64,000 nt of DNA, from assembly GCF_009389715.1 (NCBI RefSeq), contig NC_052400.1:1116001-1180000 (forward strand), written 5' to 3'. Each line of letters opens with the position of its first letter. Within the stretch, counting starts at the first letter, position 1. The notes under the pieces are model-generated. The model saw nothing but the letters and a program-made list of their open reading frames with translations, had not been told where the DNA came from and did no database searches. Source of the DNA: Phoenix dactylifera. Lineage: Eukaryota; Streptophyta; Magnoliopsida; Arecales; Arecaceae. This document shows positions 49,285 to 61,820 of this stretch, in pieces. The translations under genes were made by a program, and so were the position numbers.

Positions 49285-50871
49285 AATATTATTGATTTTC
49301 CTGAGTTTTTTTCCCGTAATTTCTTTGTTTAATTTGCGATGCTTGTATTTCTGGTTTGATTCCATCAGCAAGTTTATGTTAATCGAAAGGACCTGAAATT
49401 TTGTTATCTGTTATCCTGGAGAAATGTTTTTTGTTGAATAGAATTGATTTATCTTCTAGTTCATAAGGTTGGAACCTGAAAGATTGTGGGTTTTTGCTTT
49501 GAGTTGAGCGTGTGCCCTTCCTGATTGGTCTGATCTTTTATAATTTGATTTTAGTTTTAAGCTTACCCCAGTCTGGTGCAATTTCCTTAAACCAATTTAT
49601 GTTTCCGGCCATGTAATTAAAGTTTGACCTTTTACTTAATTTAGGTCTTTTGTTGGATTAGATACTTCTTATAGTTTGTTTAGGTCGGATCTTGATTTAT
49701 TAGGGTTCAGACATATTTTGATAAGGTTCACTCTCTCATCCTCAAAACATTACATGGATCTAGAAATGTCATTCTACCTGCTTGGACTCAAACCAGTGAG
49801 CTAAGCCTTGCCATGGTAATTGGCATTCCTTCTCATCGTCATGTAGGGCATATTGATACAAATTCATCAAGGCAGGAAGTTTAGAAGGCTTTCAGGCTTC
49901 GTCATTGAAAACCCATATAAGTGGTGGTTTTCTGAACTGAACAGCTTAAGAGAGTTCGTAGGACAGAACTAAGTTAAGTTTCTCCATATGATACCAAGTC
50001 AATTACTCAAGTGCTATCTCTCATTTTATAAGCTTTTTTTTTTCCCCTTTCAACTTTGCTAAGTATTGAAATGCTGCAAGCCTGTACAGTATTAGGTTCA
50101 CAGATGTGAACCAAACTGAAACCGTCCGCTTTTAAATGTTTAGAATCATTGCAATGGGGTGCCCCTCCTCTATTTCATAGGATTCCTGGGATGCTGCCTT
50201 CAGAGTTAGGTAATGTCCAAATTTCTTCTCTTTATATAGGCATTCTAGTCTCATGTAAAAGGACCTAGGCACCTAGCTAACCTGATTTGGAACACAACCT
50301 GGTTTTGAAAGCTTTTGATCATAATGTCATATAGAGTCTCTGCAGAATCACAAATACCAGAATTTTTTTATAAATCTCGAATAATTTAACATGCTGGTTC
50401 CCTGATCATGCTGATCTTTGTATATAAAATGGTTCAGAAATAGTAACACAAATCATACTTAGTAAGCTGGTACTTTAAGAACATCTATTGTCTTGTCTCT
50501 TAAAACTTCTAATTTCTGATTTAGTAGTCTTTGAAGTTTGAACATGTAGACTGATATGAATATACTTTGAAGTTTGAACATATGTAGACTGATATGCATA
50601 TACTTTGAAGTTTGAACATGTAGACTGATATGCATATGAAGTTTGAAGATGATATAGTTGTATGATGATCCATGTTCTAAATGCCTTAAAAATCAGAATG
50701 ATTGTGATGATCAGCTTGATATGGCTGGTTGGTGTCATATTGTCCTAAGAAAGATATCTCTGGCGATCTTCTAGAGAAAAAATTGATCTTCTCTTTTATT
50801 AGCCCTTTATTTAGTATAAATTTATCATTTAACCAAATATTGATTCTTTTTTGTGCATACCAGGTAACAAT
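49285..50871 (+). other. Intron-like stretch inside CACTA, unit 2
   Basis: Copy of 32,490-34,075, with the 36-38-bp minisatellite at 50,529-50,656. No coding sequence seen. Confidence 0.4.
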
Positions 50872-52711
50872 ATGCCCCGAGGGAGACGATTTAGAGATGT
50901 GGAGTTCCAGCATTCTCAGGTGGGATCTACTTTTGAGCAGTCCCTGCAGTCCCAGCAGCCATGTGATCACCAGCAGCACGAGTCAGGATCTCAGCGCGAG
51001 CCTCATGCTGATTGTCCGGAGGATGAGCTCCGGATCCAGGGTAATTCGATTTAAAGTTCATATTTTATGTTCATATTTGTCTTCAACTTTTTAAGACATT
51101 TTATTTAATTTGAATAGATGGACAAGGGACAGTGAGGACGAGACGGGGACCCACTCAAGCAAAGGATGTGTGGAAGCTTCCTCCGGGTGAGAAGATCATC
51201 ATCCGATGCAACGAATTGGGGCAGCCCATCAATAGAGCTGGAAGTCTACTATCAAGCTTTTTAGGATCGGTTGCACGCAAGGGTCAGCTGTGTCCACTCA
51301 ACTATACGAAGTGGAATGACATGCTTCCTTCGTATAAGGTTGAGCTTCTTAGACTTATACAGGTAATGAATTGAATTTATTCTTTTTAATTCGACACCTC
51401 CTGTATATTAATTTGCTTAGTATCATAATTTTATTTTAGATGTTTAATATTATTATAACATTCTGAATCTTGTTGTAGGGTAAGTTTGTACTCCCTCCAG
51501 AGAGCCATGATTGGGTGCTAAAGTCCCTCAATCGCAAATGGAAAGAATATAAAGCAAAATTGAAGACGGACTTCAAGCGCGAGGGTATGACAGAGGAGGA
51601 GGTTGCTCGTGTGACTCCTCCTGATGTATACCCTCAGCAGTGGAGGGAGCTTGTTCATTACTGGTTTTCTGAAAGAGGACAGGTCACGTATATTGTTTCA
51701 ATATCTTCTATTATCTTTATTATTAATATAGATTGCAAATATATACATTGAATCATATTATACTGTGTGCTTTTATTTTGGCAGACATATTCTAATATTG
51801 GTAGAGCTGCACGAGCATCTCAAGCAGTTCCTCATATTTCAGGCTCGAAGAGTTATGCGAGACGTAGAAATGAATTCGTAAGTTCTTTTGAAACTATTTG
51901 AAACTCTACTAACATATAGCACGTATCATGATATATAGTTTGCCCATATACTTTCCGTATGTGTAGATAGTAGAGCATGGAAGGGAGCCTGGTGAGGTAG
52001 AGTTTTATAAGATGACCCACACTCACCGAGATGGCAGTTTTGTCCGGGACGAGTCGAGAGATATAGTTGTATGTATTCATTTTTTATTTTATCATAATTT
52101 TTTAATTAATTTTACTTCTTTTAAATTATTAATGTGACTGTTTGTTTTTTTGAGAGAGATATAGGAAAGAGCTACAAATCTTATTTCAGAGCGCGTCGGG
52201 GAGTCATCATCATCCGACACGGCCAGTCGCGTCGAGGCTCAGGTCTATGCCGAATTGATGGGCCCAGAACGTTATGGTCACGTGAGGGGTTACGGTATTG
52301 GAGTTACCCCCACTCAGCTGTCTGCAGTGAGCCGATATACCCAAGATGCCAGACAAGGTACTAGCACTGCAGAGGTTTGTAGTTTGGAGACAGAGATGGC
52401 ACAGATAAAGCAGTCATATGAGACAAGGATAGAGGAGATGAGGCAGAGTCATATGACTGATATGACGGACTTGAAGCAGAGCCAAGAGTTGAAGATACAA
52501 TCTTTGCAGGATCAGCTTGACCATATTTCATCTTTTTTGCAGAGATTTGCTCCTCCGGTACATAACTAAATATATTTGAATATTTTATATAATTATAATG
52601 TATTCTTGTATTAGCGTGATGACTTTCGTATTTTTAGTTTCTAAAGTATTTTTTTTCTTGTAGGTTGCTGATACTTCATCTACTTGTAGAGATGATGCCG
52701 TCGACTCTTGA
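50872..52711 (+). CDS. CACTA second protein, unit 2 copy
   Basis: Seven exons: 50,872-51,040, 51,118-51,362, 51,479-51,682, 51,785-51,877, 51,967-52,068, 52,165-52,557 and 52,664-52,711; 417 aa and uninterrupted. Intron 2 is 47 bp longer than in unit 1 (extra ATTTGCTTAGTATCATAATT-type sequence near 51,410) while exon borders are unchanged. A few amino-acid changes from unit 1 (for example T to A in the exon 4 AARASQ-x-VPH segment and K to E in the coiled-coil lead) leave the Transposase_24 landmarks intact. Both copies therefore keep coding capacity for the presumed subterminal-repeat binding protein. Confidence 0.82.
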
Positions 52712-52931
52712 TACATCGTAGATTGTGTACTTAGGAATTTGAGATGGATGTTTTTAGAATGTTTTTGAAGTACAATGTAATCAAATGTGATAATATTGAG
52801 ATTTTGAATGAAAAGTTCTTGTCTGTGTTGTGTATTTTGTTATCTATGTGATTTAGTATATGTGTTTTTTTAGAAATTAATGTATACAGAGAATTAAAAA
52901 TTGCATTTACAAATTTTTTTTTAAAAAAATG

Positions 52932-53271
52932 CCATTGCCGACGCTATTTAGCGTCGGAAATACGAACTGGCACGGAATGTGAAACGCCATTAACGACGCT
53001 TTATTGCGTCGGTAAAGCAGATTAGGACGACGCTTTTAAGCGTCGGCATAGCCCAACGGAAACTACGGTGTGAAGCGTCGATTGAGGTACGCCAACGCTT
53101 TTAAGCGTCGGAGTATTATAAAAGGAACGACGCTTAAAAGCGTCGGTATAGACCGACGACGCTTTTTTGACGCGTCGGGTTAAACCCGACCCACGCTCAC
53201 CTGCGCGACGTCTGACCCACGCTTTGTGAAGCGTGGGCTGGGAATTCGCCGACGCTTATAAGCGTCGGTAG
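52932..53271. repeat. CACTA subterminal palindromes, unit 2
   Basis: Same array as at 36,091-36,430, with a few base changes inside arms (for example GACGACGC for GCCGACGC near 53,026 and GCCAACGC near 53,092). Two of the sites are thereby weakened. Confidence 0.85.
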
Positions 53272-53313
53272 AGACACAAAAAACCGCCGGGAGTTATTCC
53301 TTCTTTTGTAGTG

Positions 53314-53815
53314 TTAGAAGAGCTGCGTCTCTTCGGAAGAGAATGTTGGTTTCCAAAACGATATGGTATTTCCGAAATATTATATATCTTTATAAATCAT
53401 TGTTTCTGTTTGGTCATCTAAATAGAGTCTATAAATAGGCTCTGGGTCCAGCATCTTGGATCCTCAAATCCGCTCTCACTTATTTTTTTGTCTTTTCTAT
53501 TTTCTCTGCCTCTAGAGAGAGATTGAGATAGAAAATTTTTCTCTTCTTCATCTTTTGAAGGAGTTATTCAGGTCAAGCCTTCACCTCCCCAGCGATCGTG
53601 CTTGTTAGAGGAGATTCGGGCTGAGCTGAGTTGTTGTACTTAAGGACAAGATTACTGTTGACTTGCATGTAGGAGTCGAATCATGTTCATAAGCTTTCTA
53701 CCAATTGATTTTCAAAAAAGAATTGTAGACAAAGAGTTTTATTTATATTTATTATTTTAGATCACACGTAGCAAGTTTTAGGTGCATCATATTTTCAGAA
53801 ATAATGACTGTGATC
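53314..53815 (+). mobile_element. LTR-like leader of unit 3
   Basis: Third copy of the TATA-bearing leader. It is identical to unit 2 at sites where unit 1 differs (for example GAATGTTGG, GAGATTCGG and the TTGAC insertion). Broken, tentative. Confidence 0.35.
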
Positions 53816-54200
53816 GGTTCCTTAGAACTTCCAGTCGATATTATGCTGTCCACAATTTCCAGCCTTGGGTTATTTGATTATGCAGAGCCCAGTCAAGCCC
53901 ACACACCAACCAACACTTTGTCAGGGAATAGGGATTACAAATTCAAAATGGTCCATGGGATGTGGAGCCTCTAAGCTGGCAATAGACCAGCCAATGAACC
54001 TAAATCTGGTAGGCCACCCTAAATTACATGTATGCAAAACACTGATCGAACTATGAAACCAATCCGAATTGATTTTTTTGGTTTAGTTTATATCATTCTT
54101 TTAATAAATTTCATTTGCTGTCGATCTGAGAAAGGTTTGAACTAAAAAAATTTGGTTTGATTTTGATTTGCGCTTTTAAAATATATTGGTTCCGACCCAA

Positions 54201-54204
<4 letters not shown>

Positions 54205-54239
<35 letters not shown>
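54205..54239. repeat. (TA)n, unit 3 allele
   Basis: A TA run of 35 bp, the shortest allele. It is flanked on the left by a 9-bp loss (AAACCGGCC) that is specific to unit 3. Confidence 0.95.
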
Positions 54240-54244
<5 letters not shown>

Positions 54245-55231
54245 TTTATTTTTTAATATAAAATTAAAATTTTATGTTTAAATTTAGTCCAACCTATTTA
54301 GCGTAACCCATTGAACGTCAACAACCTAATAAACTGAATAGAACCAAATCTTTTGGATCGCTATAAAATGGTTTTAGGAGATGATCGGTCCAGTTTTGAT
54401 TTGGTTTAGGAAACAAGTATATCTATGGATCTGACCTGATCCTTGCACATTTCTGCCACCTAAGATGCATGCACGGCAACTTTTAGAGCTAGAATTGTTT
54501 GCGACTTTAAGAGGGCTTGGGTGTGCACGGATTTAAGAATAATAGTCAATCCAAGTACCTCACAAATGGAACTTTTGACCTTTTATTAGGTGCAATTAAT
54601 GGTGATGCAGTGGTTCGAATTTCTTGCATCAAAGTAATTTTTGTGGTCACTTATTTGCATGCATAAATTTCCAAGAGTGCTCATGATATGGTTCATGAAA
54701 CCATGATAAGTAGGTGTGAAATGCACACATCACATGAATTTGTATAATTTAGGTACTAGGCATTTCAATGTCTTAATTATAAGGCTGAGTCCTGCGGGAT
54801 ATATGTCCGTCTCATGGGGCTACGGCCGTTTGTGTCATGCCTGGCTCGTCCGGAATAGAAAATTTTTTGTTGTGATGGTTATTAAATAGAAAATTTCTTG
54901 ATGTTTTTTGTTGGATTCATTTAATTTGGGCATCTCGGGAGGCGGATAAGTTCTACAGGATCATTTAATTCCATTTTTTGCTTGCCTAGCTCGTGTGCAG
55001 CTTGAGAATTTAATTTCTCTTGCTCTTGCATGTGCTACGGCCAGGTATAAACTGAGGCTAGGAAAAGTGTTTAAATTTTTTGAAGTTGATGAAATAACTA
55101 AAACGAGGAGTCGTTCATCAACAATATATGTTATTGCTTATGCAAACTGTTTGGTATTGTTTGCTTATTCAAATAGAACGGTACAAATAATTGCGTCCAA
55201 ATTTTCCATCAAAAAGCTTGTACGCAGTTTT

Positions 55232-56080
55232 CTAGTTGTTGTTGTCCATCCAGAATTGGGCCTGGAGCCAGTCCACGGTCTTCTTGTCCAATTGAAAGGC
55301 CTTGGCAAGAACATAATCAGAGATTGGTGGCTTCGCTCCAAAGACTGCATTGGCTATGGTGATCACGCCAGGGTTCTGACTGCTGAGACCGGCAATAGCA
55401 ACAGCATTTGTCTTCCCATAGTTGAATTGGAAATGGATGAGGCCTTGAGGAAATACGAACACATCGCCCTTGTTGAGGACCTTAGTGAAGAGCTGGTTGT
55501 TGGGGTTATTAGATGTGACGAAGCCGACATGGAGGGTGCCTTCCAACACCGTAAGGATCTCGGTTCCCCTTGGGTGGATGTGAGGAGGGTTGACTCCATA
55601 GGGTGCAAAGTCCAGGCGAGCTAGCGAGATGCCAAGCGTGTTGAGCCCAGGAATTTGGTTCACGTTGACTTGAGTCACATTAGACCCTAGTTTGTTCCCT
55701 GTGTCGCGGGGCTTGTCAAGGCCAGAGAAGAAGAAGTCTTCGGCTTTGGCAAGCTTCGGGTCCTTGCAGACGAACCCATTTACAAGCACCGCATGAACAA
55801 TTGCAAGGAAGAGGTAAGTATATATAACGACATATGATAAAAACTCATCATTAGTATCTTTGAAGTTGGGTTGGCAGCTGGTAACTTCAGGAAAATTACA
55901 CACCATGCATGCTAATTACATATTTAATTAGCAACTAATAACAAGGTAGATGTTGTGAATAGGAGTACCATCTGATTTAAGATCAGCAACACAGAAGTCC
56001 TGGAGTTGACTAGGATCAGAAGCAATGGCATGAGATGAAGCCAGAGCAAGGAGAGCAAGGAAGAGGAAACGGGCAGCCAT
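55232..56080 (-). CDS. Germin-like protein A3, splice acceptor lost
   Basis: Exons by homology are 56,080-55,969 and 55,788-55,232, with all protein features of A1 (222 aa, D66 as in A1). However, the intron 3' end, which on the minus strand reads ATGCAG before TGCTTG in the other four complete genes, reads ATGCGG here. The plus strand has C instead of T at 55,790, so the acceptor is GG. Normal splicing should fail; retention or a cryptic AG inside exon 2 would likely disrupt the start of the mature protein. Its upstream region is also new: about 360 bp above the ATG it is joined to different sequence, and an LTR begins about 600 bp above. It is probably a very recent pseudogene or a poorly expressed copy, unless the base is a sequencing error. 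Confidence 0.85.
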
Positions 56081-56153
56081 CTATTCTCTCTTAATTTCTA
56101 GCTAGCAGAAGAATAGCCAAGGGATTTGGAGCAAGGTGTTATGGGAGGAGTTG

Positions 56154-56168
56154 ATATATATATATATA
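56154..56168 (-). promoter_or_regulatory. TATA box of GLP-A3
   Basis: The TA stretch and its distance to the ATG (56,080) match A1 and A2, so the core promoter is intact even though the splice acceptor is not. Confidence 0.6.
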
Positions 56169-56686
56169 GAAGGAGCGTGGGACTAGGCCTTTGATAAGGC
56201 TTGATTTAGTCATGCGACTACGTAAAAGGAAGAAGAGTAAACCATGTTAGATAAATTGCATGCCATGGTTCTCTAATGTTTGTCCAAGTGTTTGTTGTTG
56301 TCTCAGTAAAAGTTTGACGAAGTATCGCTGATGACGTCTGTGGCGAGACAATTAGGAAGAAGCAGTCCAGAGAAAGGAAAAGGAGAGATTATAGCTTCAA
56401 GTAAACCATCCAGACATAGATCATGGTTTCTCTTATAGCTCATATTATTATTTTATTTCCATTCCGAGCTGCTGGAGGCCTAGATTTATAGGATAAATTA
56501 AGAATTTTTGAGATAGTAATAATGAGGCTTTTGTATTTAACGAGAGATATCTGAAACCTGTATTTTCGACTATTCTACTTATTAGTTGCTAATGAAATAT
56601 TTTACTTAACTTAAATTCTTATATTCTATTAGTGAGTGTTTTTGTTTGGATTATCGGGCACTGCATACCTTTGCAGGGTTGCTTCC

Positions 56687-56707
56687 TGTCACGCCCCAGA
56701 TCCGGAC

Positions 56708-56746
<39 letters not shown>

Positions 56747-58443
56747 ACCCCAGATCCGGCTCATGACATGGCCGTGCTATTGTAGGTTGCTGCCCACAAT
56801 AACACGCAGCCCATGATAACAATTTTATTTCATGAAATAAAACCAAATCCGATCAAATTTATTGACTAATCATAAAGAAGCAAATACCGAGCATCTAAAT
56901 CAAATACTTGAGTTTGCAATATTACAACTCAAACTTATTAACATAGATACTAAGAGTCCCTGTAACTATGCTTCAACTCCAATTTTCATTCACTCTTTCC
57001 TGCTCCTAATCGCCTTAATTATCTGAAATAAATAAAAGAAAACAACAGGAAGGGTATGAGCTTGCTACTCAGTAAGTAACCATGTACTATCTCATTAGAT
57101 TAAGCATAATTTTTCTCATGCCAATGCATCATTTAAAGAACTTAACAGAAAATAAAGCATTTCATAGATAAATTATTCAAAACAGGTTATAAAGCAAAAT
57201 ATGCTTCAACCATGCAAGTTCATAAACATGATAATGCAAGTCTTATAAAATGCTGCCATTCATCCATACTTTATAAATCTTACTCTCAGACGGATGTGCT
57301 GCTATGGTCACTATAATCCCGTGACAGGGTTCGTATTCGTAGTCGACAAGTTTTATAACTTATTCTTATTCGTTACCAACTTTAACCCGTTGGCAGAGGG
57401 CCATATTCGTTGGATGCTAGCTCCAGGGTGTCGACTGGCCTCTATTTCTAGAGGTGGTCATAGCTATCTGAGAGTTCATAAATCATATTCTTTTTCTTTC
57501 ATAAATCATAATCATCATAAATAGGTTTGAAAATGATAAATGGCATTATATAATTTAAAATGCATAATCATGCTTCAAATATCATTTTTCATGCAGTCTA
57601 ACATAATCATAATTTCATAACTCATACATCATCAAATATTCATGAAGGATACTCTTTAATCAAATTCATGTATCACATGCAATCATATACTTGATCCTAA
57701 TTTTGAGAAAAATATATCGTAAAGCAATGCATTTTCATAATGATGAATAAATAGTAATTTAAAAACTTTAAGATCAGTGCCAAGGTTACTTACCTTGATT
57801 CGCTCACGAATCTCTAGAACCAGATGACAACTTCACTGTACCTATCATCATCATTGAGGACAGATTATCATTTTCTATTTAATTTATTTATTTATTGTTA
57901 TTTCATTTTATTTAAATACATCTATTACCTTAATTCTCTATTTATTTAATTATATATTTATTATTATTATTTATTATTATTATTTTTTTTTCTCTCTTTT
58001 TTTTTTCTTTTTTTTTTTTTTTTTTTTTTTTCTTCTCTTCTCCCGAAACCTCTCCTCTTCTTCATTCTCGAAGCTTCCCCGCCTCTTCTTCTTCTTCTTC
58101 TTCTTCTTCTTCTTCTTCTTCTTCTTTTTTTCTCCTTCCCTCTTTCTTCTCCCGCAAGGGAAGATCGGGCTCGAGAGGGCCAAGCAGCAGCCGGCGACGC
58201 CCCCTCGGCCGGCTAGCGGCACCCGCAGTGCCTGCGGCACCCACGGTTGCGGCCGTGGCCGCACCTGCGGTCCGCGGCTGCGGCCGTGGCCGGCGTTCCC
58301 CGGCCTCCGGCGCCCGCAGTCGCAGGCCGCGCCTGCGGCCGGCGTTCCCCGGCCTCCGGCGCCCGTAGTCGCAGGCCGCACCTGCGGCCGACGTTCCTCG
58401 GCCTCCGGCGCCGCAGTGAGTCCACGGTGAGTCCCCTCCCCTT

Positions 58444-58475
<32 letters not shown>

Positions 58476-58986
58476 TCTGTTCACCCAGGAAAGAGACGAG
58501 AGTCGCCCCCTTTGTCCCACCAGAAGGGAGAAAGGGAAGGACTTCGACCCGACTGCAGCCCCCTCCGACGACTGGCGGTGGTTGCGGCCGAAGCCAGACG
58601 ATACCTGCGACCGAGAGCCGGCAAGCTAACAACCACAGATACGCCTTTTTCTCCTCTTCTTCTCTTCTTTTATTTCATTATCATAAGGTAGGAAGGATAT
58701 AGGGTTAAGGCTTACCTTGCTATGAAGAGAAGCTGCGGCTCCTCTCTCCGGCGGCACTGGTGCGAGCTCCAAACCCTAGCAGCGGAGGAGGGAAAAGGGG
58801 TTAGAGGCTCTCAGATGCGGTTCAATGGGGGATTTTAGAGAGAAAATTTTCAAATTACCGCCGCGATTTCAGCGGCGGTTGTGCGGGTTCATCGGCCATT
58901 CAAATGGCCGCCGCGGATCTCGCCCCTGTTACGCTCGAGAAGATGCAGCCGAGGATTCCGGCCTCTCCTTCGGCTTGGGCCTCACA
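56687..58986 (-). repeat. 3' LTR of the young element (2,300 bp)
   Basis: Begins TGTCACGCCCCAGATCC and ends GGGCCTCACA on the plus strand. It contains a poly-T of about 33, a (CTT)n run at about 58,087-58,124, a GC-rich block with a 49-bp tandem repeat (58,292, 58,341, 58,390) and a (CTTT)n run at about 58,443-58,472. It lies upstream of GLP-A3 and on the same strand. Confidence 0.92.
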
Positions 58987-59022
58987 TTCTCCCCCCCTTA
59001 AATAAAATTTCGTCCTCGAAAT
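58987..59022 (-). other. Polypurine tract of LTR element
   Basis: On the minus strand, TAAGGGGGGGAGAA directly precedes the 3' LTR, the usual plus-strand primer position for LTR retrotransposons. AAATTTCGTCCTCGAAATT, a palindrome-like word common in plant chromoviruses, is adjacent. Confidence 0.75.
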
Positions 59023-59925
59023 TCACATACCTGAGACTTCGAAGACTTGCGGATGCCTCGCATGCATTTCATCCTCAAGCTCCCAAGTTGCCTCTCTTTC
59101 TGAATGGTTGCTCCATTGTACTTTCACATATGGGATGGTACGCCGCCTCAAAACTTGCTCCTTGCGATCGATAATACGTAAAGGAAATTCTTCATAAGTC
59201 AAATCTTCATCAACTTGCAATGGCTCATACTGTACCACATGACTGGGATCCGAGACATACTTCCTTAGTAAGGAAACATGAAAAACATTGTGTACTTTAG
59301 ATAGCCCGGGTGGCAAGGCTAATCTGTAAGCAACCTCTCCAACTCTGTCCAGAATCTCAAAAGGCCCGATGTAGCGTGGACTTAGTTTACTATGCCTTCC
59401 AAATCTCATGATACCTTTCGAGGGTGAAATCTTCAAGAAAACAAAATCACCTGCTTGAAATTCTACTTCTCTCCTCTTTTTATCTGCCCAACTCTTTTGT
59501 CTATCCTGAGCTGCCTTGAGTCTTTCCTTGATCAACAAGATTTTCTCCCTGGCATTCTGCACTAATTCTGGACCCAATAACTTCTTTTCTCCAACATCAT
59601 CCCAATGCAGAGGAGACCTGCACTTCCTCCCGTAAAGAGCTTCATATGGTGCCATCTTGATGCTAGAATGGTAACTATTATTATAAGCAAACTCCACCAA
59701 GGCTATATGATTATCCCAGCAACCTCCAAGATCAACTGTACATGTTCTCAACATATCCTCTAAGGTCTGGATCGTCCTTTCTGACTGACCATCGGTCTGA
59801 GGGTGGTAAGCAGTGCTGAGCCTTAATTCAGTACCCATAGCATCTTGAAAACTTCTCCAGAATCTAGATACAAATCGTGGGTCTCGATCAGATACAAAGC
59901 TCACCAATCCATTTTCTCTATTCAT
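59023..59925 (-). pseudogene. Integrase core/chromodomain-like part
   Basis: An open stretch of 300 codons matching the second half of a Ty3/gypsy integrase: FVSDRDPRF and STAYHPQTDGQSER of the catalytic core, FAYNNSYHSSI, the LYGRKCRSP segment, the GPFEI...YRLALP and VFHVSLLRKY landmarks of the C-terminal domain, and an ending VKVQWSNHSEREATWELED that resembles a chromodomain-like tail. It is part of the broken element at 56,687-62,781 and in the same orientation as its LTRs. Confidence 0.9.
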
Positions 59926-60170
59926 CCTGGTAGCACTAAGATGTATAGAGATTTAAGGGAACATTTTTGGTGGAACGGTATGAAAAGAGAGATAGCCGAG
60001 TTTGTATCTCGGTGCTTGGTATGTCAACAAGTGAAAGCTGAACACCAAAGACCTGCCGGATTGTTGGAGCCATTGGAGATACCAGAATGGAAATGGGAAC
60101 ACATCACCATGGACTTCGTTATTGGGCTTCCCAAGACAGTTAAGAAAAATGATGCAGTGTGGGTGATACC
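59917..60170 (+). pseudogene. Integrase zinc-domain part, opposite strand
   Basis: The plus strand encodes HPGSTKMYRDLREHFWWNGM, then CLVCQQVKAEHQ and the EWKWEHITMDFVIGLP segment: the HHCC zinc domain and the start of the catalytic core of a gypsy integrase. It faces the opposite way from the neighbouring integrase part and from the LTRs, so the interior is rearranged. Fossil part of the same element. Confidence 0.85.
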
Positions 60171-60461
60171 ATTTGTAACAACCCAGGATCTCACCCAAAA
60201 TGGCTAGCCAGAAGTTATTGTTTGGATTCCTTGATCCTGTATAAGTACCCAAGATCTACCCAGCGAATAACCGATGTGGGACTAAACACACGCCCGCACG
60301 GATCCTCACATACTCCTCCCGTTCAAGCCCTGACGTTCTCGTTAGGCTAAGGGTTCAAATCCATTCAAATCTAATCACAAACACCACGATCGGTCCGTGG
60401 TCAACCCCAATGGATCCATGCTGCAGTGTCCCCTAGTCCACATAGGTTATGGGCCAGGTCT

Positions 60462-60473
60462 GCTCTGATACCA
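60462..60473 (-). other. Primer-binding site (initiator tRNA-Met type)
   Basis: On the minus strand TGGTATCAGAGC lies 5 bases after the 5' LTR end, the standard plant primer-binding site complementary to the 3' end of initiator tRNA-Met. It fixes the element's orientation as minus. Confidence 0.9.
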
Positions 60474-60478
60474 CTAAA

Positions 60479-60499
60479 TGTCACGCCCCAGATCCGGAC

Positions 60500-60538
<39 letters not shown>

Positions 60539-61789
60539 ACCCCAGATCCGGCTCATGACATGGCCGTGCTATTGTAGGTTGCTGCCCACAATAACACGCA
60601 GCCCATGATAACAATTTTATTTCATGAAATAAAACCAAATCCGATCAAATTTATTGACTAATCATAAAGAAGCAAATACCGAGCATCTAAATCAAATACT
60701 TGAGTTTGCAATATTACAACTCAAACTTATTAACATAGATACTAAGAGTCCCTGTAACTATGCTTCAACTCCAATTTTCATTCACTCTTTCCTGCTCCTA
60801 ATCGCCTTAATTATCTGAAATAAATAAAAGAAAACAACAGGAAGGGTATGAGCTTGCTACTCAGTAAGTAACCATGTACTATCTCATTAGATTAAGCATA
60901 ATTTTTCTCATGCCAATGCATCATTTAAAGAACTTAACAGAAAATAAAGCATTTCATAGATAAATTATTCAAAACAGGTTATAAAGCAAAATATGCTTCA
61001 ACCATGCAAGTTCATAAACATGATAATGCAAGTCTTATAAAATGCTGCCATTCATCCATACTTTATAAATCTTACTCTCAGACGGATGTGCTGCTATGGT
61101 CACTATAATCCCGTGACAGGGTTCGTATTCGTAGTCGACAAGTTTTATAACTTATTCTTATTCGTTACCAACTTTAACCCGTTGGCAGAGGGCCATATTC
61201 GTTGGATGCTAGCTCCAGGGTGTCGACTGGCCTCTATTTCTAGAGGTGGTCATAGCTATCTGAGAGTTCATAAATCATATTCTTTTTCTTTCATAAATCA
61301 TAATCATCATAAATAGGTTTGAAAATGATAAATGGCATTATATAATTTAAAATGCATAATCATGCTTCAAATATCATTTTTCATGCAGTCTAACATAATC
61401 ATAATTTCATAACTCATACATCATCAAATATTCATGAAGGATACTCTTTAATCAAATTCATGTATCACATGCAATCATATACTTGATCCTAATTTTGAGA
61501 AAAATATATCGTAAAGCAATGCATTTTCATAATGATGAATAAATAGTAATTTAAAAACTTTAAGATCAGTGCCAAGGTTACTTACCTTGATTCGCTCACG
61601 AATCTCTAGAACCAGATGACAACTTCACTGTACCTATCATCATCATTGAGGACAGATTATCATTTTCTATTTAATTTATTTATTTATTGTTATTTCATTT
61701 TATTTAAATACATCTATTACCTTAATTCTCTATTTATTTAATTATATATTTATTATTATTATTTATTATTATTATTTTTTTTTTCTCTC

Positions 61790-61820
<31 letters not shown>

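Larger units (their letters stand above)
45971..53313 (+). mobile_element. CACTA transposon, unit 2 (5' deleted)
   Basis: Unit 2 copy of the CACTA element. It starts inside the transposase gene after the 1,217-bp loss, keeps the ATG8-like exon, the intact Transposase_24-type gene, subterminal palindromes (52,932-53,271) and the terminus CACTACAAAAGAAGG (53,299-53,313, minus strand). It is followed directly by TTAGAAGAG of unit 3. Confidence 0.9.

Noticed and set aside
58062-58520. Long minus-strand frames rich in Glu, Lys, Gly and Arg in the LTRs
   Set aside because: They are driven by CTT, CTTT and GC-rich tandem repeats inside an LTR. No domain is visible.
60462-60473. Possible tRNA gene signal (TGGTATCAGAGC)
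   Set aside because: Only a 12-base primer-binding site next to the LTR. No tRNA body or A/B boxes around it.
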